From NCBI GenBank assembly GCA_902795045.1, contig CADBJU010000031.1, forward strand, positions 1 through 43,139: 43,139 nt of DNA, written 5' to 3'. The stretch comes from Oscillospiraceae bacterium (GTDB taxonomy: Bacteria > Bacillota > Clostridia > Oscillospirales > Oscillospiraceae). The translations under genes were made by a program, and so were the position numbers. The notes below the pieces were generated by a model, which saw nothing but the letters and a program-made list of their open reading frames with translations, was not told the origin of the DNA and ran no database searches. Positions 23,254-31,287 of the stretch are shown piece by piece; position 1 is the stretch's first letter, and the number at the start of each line of letters is the position of its first letter.

Positions 23254-23829
23254 ATGGCCGTGGACTCCTGGGAGGCCCTGAAAAGTGAATGTGCGCGCTG
23301 CCGCGCCTGCTCTCTGTGTGAGCGGCGGCACAACCTGGTCTTTGGCGTCGGCAATGAGAAGGCGGAGCTCATGCTCATCGGCGAGGGTCCCGGCGAGCAG
23401 GAGGACCTCAAGGGCGAGCCCTTTGTGGGCCCCGCCGGAAAGCTCCTGGACGACATGCTGAAAATGATAGACCTTGACCGCAGCATGGTCTACATCGCCA
23501 ACATCGTCAAGTGCCGCCCGCCTGGGAACCGCGACCCCCTGGGCGTGGAGCAGGACGCCTGCCGCGGCTGGCTCGACCGGCAGATCGCGCTTATTGACCC
23601 CAAAATCATCGTCTGCCTCGGCCGCATCTCGGCCAAGGCGCTCATTGACCCGGACTTTCGCATCACGCGCGAGCACGGCGTCTGGTACGATATCGACGGC
23701 CGCCGTGTCATGGCGACCTATCACCCCTCGGCCCTGCTGCGCGATGTGACGAAGCGGCCCGAGGCATTCATGGATCTTCGCAGTTTGAGAAAGGAAATCA
23801 AGGCTGTCTGCGACAGCGTCTATTTATGA
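23254..23829 (+). CDS. Family-4 (Fe-S) uracil-DNA glycosylase
   Basis: A 191-aa base-excision repair enzyme that removes uracil from DNA. Motif [10 protein letters not shown] at 43-51, [12 protein letters not shown] at 55-66, and motif B HPSALLR at 157-163. Four-Cys cluster ligands are plausible: two from [10 protein letters not shown] near the N-terminus plus Cys87 ([10 protein letters not shown]) and Cys103. ATG at 23254 has GAGGTGAG upstream; upstream in-frame codons are not needed. First gene of a three-gene overlapping operon with two acyltransferase-fold proteins. Confidence 0.92.
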   Translation: MAVDSWEALKSECARCRACSLCERRHNLVFGVGNEKAELMLIGEGPGEQEDLKGEPFVGPAGKLLDDMLKMIDLDRSMVYIANIVKCRPPGNRDPLGVEQDACRGWLDRQIALIDPKIIVCLGRISAKALIDPDFRITREHGVWYDIDGRRVMATYHPSALLRDVTKRPEAFMDLRSLRKEIKAVCDSVYL

Positions 23830-24731
23830 TCGAGTTTCACGCAATCTCCATACTGGACAAGGAATGGATCGACCGCCACCTCATGTGTGAGGATTCCCCC
23901 AGCGCGGACTTTAACTTCGGCAATATGTTCATCTGGGACCAGCACTACCGCCAGCTGGTGTGCAATCTCGGGGAGCGGACGCTCACCAAGGTGCGCCTGC
24001 ACGGCCGTCCCGCCTTCGTCTATCCCATCGGCTGCGGCCCGCTGCGCCCGGCGATCGAGGCCCTGCGGGCGTACGCGAAGGCAAAGGAATACCCCTTCCT
24101 CCTGCGCGGCATCACCGAAAAACACAGGGAGCTGCTGGAACAGGAGTTCCCCGGCTGCTTCTGCTTCTGCGAGGAGGAGAAATACGCCGACTATATCTAC
24201 GAGGCGCAGAAGCTCTCCACCTATTCCGGCAAGGCCCTGCACGGCAAGAAAAACCACTGCAACCGCTTTGAGGCCGAGCATGAATGGTCCTTCGTGCCCC
24301 TGACAAGGGAGCTCATCCCCGCCTGCGAGCAGATGCTGAACGAATGGACCGAGGACAATGCCGAGCGTCTGGACGACAGCATCGTCTACGAGCACGACGC
24401 CATCGAGCGGGCCTTCCGGCATTATGAGGAGCTGGGCCTGGAGGGCGGCGTCCTCTTCGCCGACGGGAAGCTTCTGGGCTTCTCCTTCGGCGAGATGACG
24501 AGCTCCGACACCTTCAACGTGCATGTGGAAAAGGCCGCCGCGGACATAAACGGCGCATACCCCATGGTATGCCGCGAGCTTGTCCGCATGCTCATGGAAA
24601 GGCACCCGGAGCTTGTCTGGATCAACCGCGAGGACGACATGGGCCTGGAGTCCCTGCGCAAATCGAAAGAATCGTACAAGCCAGCATACCTGCTCAAGAA
24701 ATACGCGGCCCAGTGGATCGGAGAAGACTGA
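23826..24731 (+). CDS. DUF2156 protein (phosphatidylglycerol lysyltransferase C-terminal-like)
   Basis: A 301-aa protein resembling the GNAT-like double domain of MprF/FemX type, annotated as DUF2156. Visible pieces: SADFNFGNMFIWD near residue 30, a central GKALHGKKNHCNRFEAEHEW typical of the family, and WINREDDMGLESLRKSKESYKP near the C-terminus. No membrane flippase domain is present, so it is a soluble aminoacyl- or acyl-transferase-like protein; the acceptor is unknown. It overlaps udg by 4 bases and the next gene by 1. Confidence 0.8.
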   Translation: MIEFHAISILDKEWIDRHLMCEDSPSADFNFGNMFIWDQHYRQLVCNLGERTLTKVRLHGRPAFVYPIGCGPLRPAIEALRAYAKAKEYPFLLRGITEKHRELLEQEFPGCFCFCEEEKYADYIYEAQKLSTYSGKALHGKKNHCNRFEAEHEWSFVPLTRELIPACEQMLNEWTEDNAERLDDSIVYEHDAIERAFRHYEELGLEGGVLFADGKLLGFSFGEMTSSDTFNVHVEKAAADINGAYPMVCRELVRMLMERHPELVWINREDDMGLESLRKSKESYKPAYLLKKYAAQWIGED

Positions 24732-25546
24732 TGGCAGATTATACCTTAAGAGAATATCGCGCGTCGGATATCCCGGCCCTGTCCTTTTTGTGGCAGGACG
24801 TGTTCGGCGATCCGCTGCCCTTTACGGCGGAGTTTTACGCGCTTTTGCCGGACATGGGCTCGGCAGTCGTGGCGGAAATGGACGGGAAGCTCGTGGGAGC
24901 TGCCCATGTGCTGACCGGCTTTGAGCTCGTCGGCAGGCGCAGGAAGGCCCCGGTCGTGGGCTATATCTACGCGGTGATGGTGGCCTCCGAGTACCGCAGC
25001 CTCGGCGTCGGCAAGGCCGTCACGCTGGAGAGCGCAAAGCTTGCAAAGCGCCGCGGGGCAAGCCTTCTGTGCACCCTCCCGGCAGACGCGCCGCTCTACG
25101 GCTGGTATCACCGGCTGCTGGACTTTGAGTGCGTGCTGCACCGCAAAACGTTTGAGCTGGGCTGCCAGGCGCTCGCGGACACGATGGAGCTTAGCTCAAC
25201 CGAGTATCTGCACTGGCGCGAAAAGCTGCTGGAGGGAAAGAACCACCTGCGCCCCTCCCAGCCGACGATGGAGTTTCAGCGCCGCTTCTGCAAGTTTTAC
25301 GGCGGCGGGCTCTATGCCTGCCAAAGCGGCATCTGCACCGCAGAGCTCGACGGTGACGTGTGCGTCATCAAGGAGCTCATCACAAACGAGCCTGCCGACT
25401 GCGTCACGATCGCGGCCTCGGTGGGCAAGCTCCTGGGCGCGAAGAAAGCGGTGTACTATCTCCCGGCGCGGGAAGGGGAGTCCTATGTCTCCGCCCAGCC
25501 CGGCAGCGTCCCCGCCGACTGCGTGTGGAATCTGACGTTCGACTGA
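24731..25546 (+). CDS. GNAT-family N-acetyltransferase
   Basis: A 271-aa protein. Residues 1-150 carry the GNAT fold with motif A VAS(E)YRSLGVGKAVTL and a preceding VVGYIYAVMV strand; the C-terminal 120 residues resemble an SCP2-like or second lobe seen in larger GNATs. ATG at 24731 overlaps the previous stop as TGATG, a typical re-initiation junction. Likely transfers an acetyl group from acetyl-CoA; the acceptor is unknown. The operon with DUF2156 suggests related small-molecule or lipid targets (inference). Confidence 0.8.
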   Translation: MADYTLREYRASDIPALSFLWQDVFGDPLPFTAEFYALLPDMGSAVVAEMDGKLVGAAHVLTGFELVGRRRKAPVVGYIYAVMVASEYRSLGVGKAVTLESAKLAKRRGASLLCTLPADAPLYGWYHRLLDFECVLHRKTFELGCQALADTMELSSTEYLHWREKLLEGKNHLRPSQPTMEFQRRFCKFYGGGLYACQSGICTAELDGDVCVIKELITNEPADCVTIAASVGKLLGAKKAVYYLPAREGESYVSAQPGSVPADCVWNLTFD

Positions 25547-25663
25547 CCTCCTCTGTCATCTTTTACAAACAGGAAACAATTCCGGCATTACTTACGAAAC
25601 ATCTTTGCGGTATTCTATACTCGCAAGCAGGAAAGAACTTCATACGGAACGCAAGTTCTTCTT

Positions 25664-25706
25664 AAACCAAAAGCAGAGTGGTCAGGCACTCTGCTTTGGT
25701 TTTTTA
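25664..25706. terminator. Bidirectional terminator between convergent genes
   Basis: Stem AAACCAAAAGCAGAGTG (25664-25680) / CACTCTGCTTTGGTTT (25687-25702), one bulged base, loop GTCAGG, with T-runs on the plus strand. It serves the GNAT gene (plus) and lies next to the stop of the PurN-like gene (minus). Confidence 0.85.
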
Positions 25707-25709
25707 AAC

Positions 25710-26324
25710 TTATTTTTCAATGATGACCCGGTTGCCGTGGATCTTCAGCTTGTGGGAGCAGTAGAGGATCACCGCCTGGCTCAGCAGGCGCCATTCGCCC
25801 TCCTCCAGTACACGGCGGGAGAGGGTATCGGGCGTATCGTCGGGCAGGACCTCCACGGCCCGCTGGAGGATGATGCTGCCGATGCGCCCGTCCCCGTCGG
25901 CAAAGTAGGCGGTGGCGCCGGTGAGCTTCACGCCGCGCTCGAGTACCTGGCGCTGAATGTCGCCCTCTTCGTCCTCGAAGGCGGGGTAGAGGGCCGGGAA
26001 GGTGCCGATGATGCGGTTTTTGAACTGGTAGGGGATCACGCCCAGCGGCATGTCGTAGCCGGCCAGGATCACAAGCTCAATGTCCATGTCCTTGAGCTTG
26101 TTGGCCACGGCCATGCTGTGGCTCGTGGTGTTGGGGAACAGCTCCGGGTCCACCACATAGGCGGGCACGCCTGCGTTGAGCGCGCGCTTCATCGCGTACA
26201 CGTCCCGCGCCGTGGAGATGACCGCCACCAGCTCAAAGTCCGGTATTTCCTTAAAATACATGGAGTCCAGGATCGCCTGGAGCCGTGCCCCGTCCCCGGA
26301 CACCAACGCCGCCGCTCGTATCAT
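25710..26324 (-). CDS. PurN-like formyltransferase-fold protein lacking the catalytic triad
   Basis: A 204-aa protein. The fold matches GAR transformylase: LVSGDGARLQAIL at the start, VILAGYDMPLG, GVKLTGATAYFADGDG and IILQRAVEVLPDDTPDTL. But the catalytic Asn and His of the family (NIHPSLLPAF) read GTFPALYPAF here (Gly107, Phe109), and the catalytic Asp in VDExxDTG appears as Arg147. It is therefore probably not an active GAR transformylase; it may be a paralogue with another activity or a binding protein. ATG at 26324 with GAGAGG upstream; the frame open to 26396 runs into a repeat. Confidence 0.75.
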   Translation of the reverse strand: MIRAAALVSGDGARLQAILDSMYFKEIPDFELVAVISTARDVYAMKRALNAGVPAYVVDPELFPNTTSHSMAVANKLKDMDIELVILAGYDMPLGVIPYQFKNRIIGTFPALYPAFEDEEGDIQRQVLERGVKLTGATAYFADGDGRIGSIILQRAVEVLPDDTPDTLSRRVLEEGEWRLLSQAVILYCSHKLKIHGNRVIIEK

Positions 26325-26357
26325 GTCGAACCTCTCTTTATCTGACACTAACCTCAA

Positions 26358-26443
26358 ATAGAACCCTTTAAGTCTTCCCGGCGAAATTTGCGCCATGCTT
26401 CGTTAAAGCCCTTGACCATATATCTCCATTATGCTCTGCGGGC
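26358..26443. repeat. 86-bp dispersed repeat, copy B
   Basis: About 93% identical to 20376-20461 in the same orientation. This copy lies 34 bases upstream of the PurN-like start (in its 5' region), whereas copy A lies downstream of a gene, so position relative to genes is not conserved. Sequence from TAAGTCTTCCCGGC to CTCTGCGGGC is the best-kept part. Confidence 0.75.
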
Positions 26444-26522
26444 TTTGCCTCGCCTGACACAAATTTTGCTCGGGAATCCATTAAAGCTTTCTGTCTGAGC
26501 TTAGTGTGAATCACGGCGGTAC

Positions 26523-26551
26523 TTGTCGCGCGGAGAAAAACACGCTATAAT
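26523..26551 (+). promoter_or_regulatory. Promoter of the histidine phosphatase-GNAT operon
   Basis: TTGTCG (26523-26528), 17-base spacer, TATAAT (26546-26551). The start codon is 85 bases downstream. Confidence 0.7.
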
Positions 26552-26635
26552 AGCAGCACCGCCGTCACTGTCTGTGTTATGTCGACTTATTATACCGTAT
26601 ACCGACGCGGCGGTCAAGCATCAGGAGGCAGGCTT

Positions 26636-27760
26636 ATGACAGAAATTTATGTAATTCGGCACGTTCAGGCCGAGGGCAACCTCTATCGCCACATGCAGGG
26701 GCACTGGGACGGGGACGTGACGCCCCTCGGGATACGGCAGCGCGATGCCCTGGCCGAGCGCTTTCGCACTGTCCCGGTGGACGCCGTTTACTCCAGCGAC
26801 CTCTGGCGTGCGCGCTTCACCGCCTCCGCCGTCACAAAATACCACGATCTGCCCGTGCAGACGGACAGACGCCTGCGGGAGATCAACATCGGCCCCTGGG
26901 AGACCGAGCCCTTCGCCAATATCATCTGGGAACAGCCGGAGCAGCTTGACAGCTTCATGCACGATCAGGAGCATTTTTATCTCGCCGGGGCCGAGACCTA
27001 TCAGCAGGTGCAGGCTCGGGCGCTGACGGCGCTGTATGAGATCGCCGAGCGCAACCCCGGCCGCACCGTGGTCATCACCACCCACGGCATCACCATCCGC
27101 TGCATGCTCACAAAGCTGCTTGGGGTTTCTCTCAACGACAGCGAGACCGTGCCCATCTTCCAGAATACCGGCGTTGCCCATTTGCTTTATGAAGACGGAC
27201 AGTTTCGCGTGGATACCCTCAACGACGTCTCCCACCTGCCGCCGGAGCTTCAGCGCAGCTACGTCAATCTGCCCGCCCTGCGCCACGTTTGCGTCGACCC
27301 GACGCAGTACCGGGCGCTCTACGAGCAGAGCTATGCCGACGCATGGCTTGCCGCCCACGGCAACTTAAACGGCTTTGAGGCGGATACATACTACCGCGCG
27401 GCCTGCGAACACTATATCTACGATAATGAGGCAGTCATGCTTCTGTACGAGGGGGAGACCTTCGCGGGGCTCATCGACCTGGACACCAAACGCGGCGAGC
27501 ACGCCCTCTACGGCTGGGTGAGCCTTCTGTACCTGTGCCCGCAGTATCGGGGACAGAAGCTCGGCGTGCAGCTGCTGGGCCGGGTCGTGGCAAAATACCG
27601 CCGTCTCGGGCGCAGCGCCATCCGCCTGCATGTGGCGGAGGACAACCTGCCCGCCCTCGCGTTCTATCGGGCCAACGGCTTTCGGGAGCTGTCGCGCATA
27701 CCGGGAGCGCAGGCCCAGCTTCTGCTGATGGAAAAGGATCTGCGCCATGGGCATGTATGA
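26636..27760 (+). CDS. Histidine phosphatase fused to a GNAT acetyltransferase
   Basis: A 374-aa two-domain protein. Residues 1-200 are a phosphoglycerate-mutase-like histidine phosphatase: Arg8-His9 (IRHVQAEGN; the usual RHG Gly is Val), Arg60, Glu82 and His150 (TTHGITIRC), so catalytic residues are complete. Residues about 235-374 are a GNAT domain with LLYLCPQYRGQKLGVQLLG as acetyl-CoA loop and LHVAEDNLPALAFYRANGF as the C-terminal motif. ATG at 26636 with AGGAGG. A dual phosphatase/acetyltransferase is suggested; the substrate is unknown. It overlaps the following phosphoesterase by 14 bases. Confidence 0.88.
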   Translation: MTEIYVIRHVQAEGNLYRHMQGHWDGDVTPLGIRQRDALAERFRTVPVDAVYSSDLWRARFTASAVTKYHDLPVQTDRRLREINIGPWETEPFANIIWEQPEQLDSFMHDQEHFYLAGAETYQQVQARALTALYEIAERNPGRTVVITTHGITIRCMLTKLLGVSLNDSETVPIFQNTGVAHLLYEDGQFRVDTLNDVSHLPPELQRSYVNLPALRHVCVDPTQYRALYEQSYADAWLAAHGNLNGFEADTYYRAACEHYIYDNEAVMLLYEGETFAGLIDLDTKRGEHALYGWVSLLYLCPQYRGQKLGVQLLGRVVAKYRRLGRSAIRLHVAEDNLPALAFYRANGFRELSRIPGAQAQLLLMEKDLRHGHV

Positions 27761-28853
27761 CGAACGGGCACGCGTCGTGTACCCCGAAATCGAGCCGGGC
27801 CGCCGCGTGCTGGTCATCTCCGACATCCACGCCAATCTCCCGTATTTCCACGCCCTGCTTCGAAAAGTCGGCTTCTGCGACGACGATCTCCTGATCCTGA
27901 ACGGGGATTTCCTTGAAAAGGGAGCCGAGAGCCTTCGGACCCTGCGGGAGGTCATGGCCATGACGGAGAAGGGGAACGTGATCCCTGTCATGGGCAACTG
28001 CGACGGCTGGGCCGCCATTTTCTCCATGGGCACCCACTGGGAAAAGAATCTGCAAGGCTATCTGCGCTACCGAAAGAGCGGCCTGCTGTGGGACATGGCC
28101 CGGGAGCTGGGCCTTGACCCGCTGGTGCTGCCGGATTATGAGACCTTCAAGCGCATGCTTTCCGAACGTTTCCCGGCGGAGTTTGACTTTCTGGATAAGC
28201 TCCCCCACGCGGTGCGGGCCGGGCGCTATACCTTCGCCCACGCCGCCGTCTATCCCCACAGGCCCCTGGAGGAACACAGGGTCGGGGAGCTTCTGCGCTG
28301 CGATGCCTGGTATAAGCTGGGCTATCGCTTTGATAACTGGGTCGTGGTGGGGCACTACCCGGTGATGCTCTACTGCGACGATATCGTCTGCGCAAACCCC
28401 ATCATCGACCGAGAGCGGCACATCGTCTGCATCGACGGGGCGTGCGTGCTCAAGGACGACGGGCAGCTCAACTGCCTCATCATCCAGGACATTACCCGCG
28501 ACGAGCTCAGCTTTGAGGCCTATGACCCCTTCCCGGTTCGCGCCGTCCTGAACGATCAAGCGGCGTCCGATCACTCAACCTACATCCGCTGGGGCGACAG
28601 CCGCGTGCAGGTGCTCGAAAGGGGAGAAGAGTTTTCCCGCTGCCGCCATGTGCGCACGGGCTACGAGCTGGACATCCTGACCAAATACCTGTTCTCGGAC
28701 GGGGAATTTACCGACTGCAACGACTGCACGGACTATGTCCTGCTCTTAAAAGCAGGGGACAGGGTCGGGGTGGTGGAGACCTGCTCGCGCGGGTATTTCG
28801 TCAAGCACAACGGCGTCTCGGGCTGGTACTTCGGGGCGCTTTCGGAGGAATAG
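27747..28853 (+). CDS. Metallophosphoesterase with C-terminal SH3-like tail
   Basis: A 368-aa protein with calcineurin-like motifs: DIHAN (26-30), GDF (53-55), GNCD (83-86; the common GNHD His is Cys) and GHYPV in the middle. Residues about 310-368 (YVLLLKAGDRVGVVETCSRGYFVKHNGVSGWYFGAL) form a small beta-rich unit resembling an SH3 domain. It is encoded in an operon with a phosphatase/acetyltransferase fusion and a DUF1294 membrane protein. Cytosolic; substrate unknown. Confidence 0.8.
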   Translation: MGMYDERARVVYPEIEPGRRVLVISDIHANLPYFHALLRKVGFCDDDLLILNGDFLEKGAESLRTLREVMAMTEKGNVIPVMGNCDGWAAIFSMGTHWEKNLQGYLRYRKSGLLWDMARELGLDPLVLPDYETFKRMLSERFPAEFDFLDKLPHAVRAGRYTFAHAAVYPHRPLEEHRVGELLRCDAWYKLGYRFDNWVVVGHYPVMLYCDDIVCANPIIDRERHIVCIDGACVLKDDGQLNCLIIQDITRDELSFEAYDPFPVRAVLNDQAASDHSTYIRWGDSRVQVLERGEEFSRCRHVRTGYELDILTKYLFSDGEFTDCNDCTDYVLLLKAGDRVGVVETCSRGYFVKHNGVSGWYFGALSEE

Positions 28854-28854
28854 A

Positions 28855-29136
28855 ATGAAGATACTGGTCTCCGCCCTCGCGCTCATCTGCTGCGGCATGA
28901 GCCTTGTGCTGTTTGTCACGATGGGCTTCGACAAGCGCTTTGCCCAAACCGGGCGCCGTCGTGTGCCCGAAAAGCGCCTGTTCGGACTCGCGGCCCTGCT
29001 CGGCGCGCCGGGCGGGCTTCTCGGCATGCACGCCTTCCGCCACAAGACAAAGCACTGGTATTTCGTCGCGGGCTTCTGGACTTTGACACTGCTGCAATTG
29101 GGTGCGCTTGCGTATCTTGCGTATCGCTTTATGTAA
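28855..29136 (+). CDS. DUF1294 small membrane protein
   Basis: A 93-aa protein with family features MGFDKRFAQ, RRVPEKRLFGLAALLGAPGG and HAFRHKTKHWYF, flanked by hydrophobic helices at both ends and one in the middle. No biochemical role is known for DUF1294. It starts one base after the phosphoesterase stop with GGAGGA upstream and is the last gene of that operon. Confidence 0.88.
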   Translation: MKILVSALALICCGMSLVLFVTMGFDKRFAQTGRRRVPEKRLFGLAALLGAPGGLLGMHAFRHKTKHWYFVAGFWTLTLLQLGALAYLAYRFM

Positions 29137-29148
29137 CGTCCCGCACCC

Positions 29149-29183
29149 GGAGAGTGGAGTTCGCTTTAGAAATCCCACTCTCC
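29149..29183. terminator. Hairpin between convergent DUF1294 and DUF378 genes
   Basis: GGAGAGTGG (29149-29157) pairs with CCACTCTCC (29175-29183), loop of 17, followed by acttttcactttg on the plus strand. Probable terminator for one or both convergent genes; the sequence resembles gtgaagagtg-type intergenic repeats. Confidence 0.5.
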
Positions 29184-29198
29184 ACTTTTCACTTTGCG

Positions 29199-29411
29199 TT
29201 ACATCTCGTCGTCGATAATGGCGTCGCTGCGAAACAGCAGGCTTACGCACCACAGGGCCGACAGGCCCACCAGGGTGTAGATAACGCGGCTGACGGTGGC
29301 GGTCTGCCCGCCGAAAAGCCAGGCGACCAGATCAAAGCGGAACAGGCCGATGCTGCCCCAGTTGATGCCGCCGATGATGGTCAGCGCCAGCGCAATACGA
29401 TCCATAAGCAT
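29199..29411 (-). CDS. DUF378 (YuzA-like) small membrane protein
   Basis: A 70-aa protein with two membrane helices: MDRIALALTIIGGINWGSIGLF, where the GxINWG motif is diagnostic of DUF378, and VSRVIYTLVGLSALWCVSLL. ATG at 29411 (or 29405) is chosen because GAGAGGAG lies about 10 bases upstream; a longer frame to 29495 has no support. Function unknown; inner-membrane location predicted. Confidence 0.82.
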   Translation of the reverse strand: MLMDRIALALTIIGGINWGSIGLFRFDLVAWLFGGQTATVSRVIYTLVGLSALWCVSLLFRSDAIIDDEM

Positions 29412-29946
29412 ATGCGATACGCTCCTCTCTTTTTTGGAAACGCTGCGTAAAACAGCGCTTCCTGTGGGTTCCCGCTTATTGTTCCCCATGTGCACAGGAG
29501 TATGCGCGGACAGAAAAATTATTTTGTGCGTATCGGCTTAACTCAGCTAACCCCGTCATTGCGAGACCAGTTCTCAAACTGGTCGTGGCAATCCGCCCGC
29601 CGGAGGCACTAAAACACGCAGAACCAGTGACATCGGTCACTGGTTCGCAATGACAGGCCATAAGCTGGTACTTGCTGCTTAAAGCCGATACCCATAAATT
29701 ATTTTTCACGTTCGACAGAAAGGGCGCGATTTCGCCCGCAGGACATGCTATCATACAGGCACAGCTTATCCAATTGGCCTTTCGTGAAAAAGGCCGCGGC
29801 TCATATCTTTATCCCAAACCCTGTCTTGCGGATCGTGTTAGCGGTCCGCACTTTTTTATTGTTTCCGAAAAAGGAGGAAACTATTTGTGGATTTTTGGCG
29901 TCGAATGGGGTAAAATACAAAGGATATGACCGAAAGGAGGCACGGC
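29412..29946. other. 535-base intergenic region with repeat and structured leader
   Basis: No gene is seen. It holds a compound palindrome (29555-29654) and, further right, GGGCG-cgattt-CGCCC, GGCCTTT-cgtga-AAAAGGCC and a terminator-like hairpin TGCGGA...TCCGCA followed by CTTTTTT (about 29827-29857). These hairpins precede the flavodoxin-like gene by about 90 bases and could form a transcription-attenuation leader; I do not recognise a known riboswitch class. Confidence 0.4.
29555..29654. repeat. GTCATTGCGA-type palindromic repeat
   Basis: Outer arms GTCATTGCGA / TCGCAATGAC enclose two inner hairpins, GACCAGTT-ctc-AAACTGGTC and AACCAGTGA-catcgg-TCACTGGTT, giving a three-way cruciform. This type is common in the genomes of gut clostridia. 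Confidence 0.75.
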
Positions 29947-31287
29947 ATGAAGGTCCTGTTTGTCAACGGCTCGCCGCGCGGGCGCTTCAGCGTCACGCTC
30001 CAGAGCTGCCTGTACCTGGAAAAATGTTTCCCGGCGCACAGCTTCCGGCATCTCAATGCGGCTGCGGGGCTCGGCGGCTTTGAAAAAGACATGGCCCCGG
30101 CTGCCGAAGCCTTCGGCTGGGCAGAGCTTGTGATCTTCGCTTACCCGGTCTACTCCTTTCTCGTCCCCTCACAGCTGCACCGCTTTCTGGAACTCATGCG
30201 GGAGCGGGGGATTTCCCTCAAGGACAAGTATGCAGCGCCCCTGACCACCTCCAAGCACTTCTTTGACGTGACGGCTCACCGCTTTCTTGAGGAGAATCTC
30301 CACGATCTCGGCGCAAGGGTAATCCACGGCCTCTCGGCGGACATGGAGGACATGCTCACCGAGCAGGGGAGAACGGAGCTCACGCAGTTTTTCCGCTATG
30401 CCGTCTTCTGCGCGGAGAATGCCGTTTATGAGCATACTGCCGCGCCAGCCGCTGTGCCGGAGCGCACACCCTATGTCAGCACGCTGGAGGCGGTCAAAAA
30501 GCTGGACGGCTTTGATACCGTGATCGTGGGCGATCTGCGGGAGGGGGACGAGAGCCTGCGTGCCCTCATCAAGGATTTTTCCGCCGCCTTTCCCTATCGC
30601 ACGCGCTTTGTAAATCTCGCGGACTTCTCCTTCAAGGGCGGCTGCCTCGGCTGCCTCAACTGCGCGACCGCGGGCAAATGCGTCTATCATGACGGCTTCG
30701 ACCGGCTCCTGCGCGAGAAGATCCAGAACGCCGATGCCATCGTCTACGCCTTTACCCTCAGCGGTCACAGCATGGGCTCCCGCTTTAAAATGTACGATGA
30801 CAGGCAGTTTTGCAACGGACACCGCACGGTGGCCGAGGGCAAGCCCTTTGCCTATCTCGTAAACGGGGACCTGAGAGGGGAGGAGAATCTGCGCACCGTA
30901 CTGAAAGCCCGGGCGGACGTGGGGCACAGCTTTCTTGCGGGCTATGCCAACGACGCCGACTCCATCCGCGATGTGTCCCTGCGTCTTGCCTGGGCGCTCG
31001 AGCAGGGCTATACCCCGCCGCGGAGCTTTTATGGCGTGGGCGGCATGAAGATCTTCCGCGACCTGGTCTGGCTCATGCGCGGCATGATGCGGGAGGACCA
31101 CCTTTATTATAAGACCCACGGGCTCTACGATTTTCCGCAGCGGCAATTTATGCGCATGCTGGGCATGCAGGTGCTGGGCGCGCTGCTGCGTTCCCGGCGT
31201 ATCCGCCGCCTGATCGGCGACAGGATGAACGAAGGCATGCTTGCCCCCTATAAAAAGATATTGAACGAAGGGATAAAACCGCAATGA
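29947..31287 (+). CDS. Double flavodoxin-fold iron-sulfur flavoprotein
   Basis: A 446-aa protein with two flavodoxin-like halves. The first (1-165) begins MKVLFVNGSPRGRFS, an FMN phosphate-binding loop, and has FAYPVYSFLVPSQLHRF. The second (about 188-400) carries Cys233, 236, 239 and 245 (GGCLGCLNCATAGKC), the compact 4Fe-4S motif of iron-sulfur flavoproteins, and a C-terminal extension. It should transfer electrons between FMN and a Fe-S cluster; the partner is unknown. ATG at 29947 with AAAGGAGG upstream. It is coupled to a TraX-like gene by a 4-base overlap. Confidence 0.8.
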   Translation: MKVLFVNGSPRGRFSVTLQSCLYLEKCFPAHSFRHLNAAAGLGGFEKDMAPAAEAFGWAELVIFAYPVYSFLVPSQLHRFLELMRERGISLKDKYAAPLTTSKHFFDVTAHRFLEENLHDLGARVIHGLSADMEDMLTEQGRTELTQFFRYAVFCAENAVYEHTAAPAAVPERTPYVSTLEAVKKLDGFDTVIVGDLREGDESLRALIKDFSAAFPYRTRFVNLADFSFKGGCLGCLNCATAGKCVYHDGFDRLLREKIQNADAIVYAFTLSGHSMGSRFKMYDDRQFCNGHRTVAEGKPFAYLVNGDLRGEENLRTVLKARADVGHSFLAGYANDADSIRDVSLRLAWALEQGYTPPRSFYGVGGMKIFRDLVWLMRGMMREDHLYYKTHGLYDFPQRQFMRMLGMQVLGALLRSRRIRRLIGDRMNEGMLAPYKKILNEGIKPQ

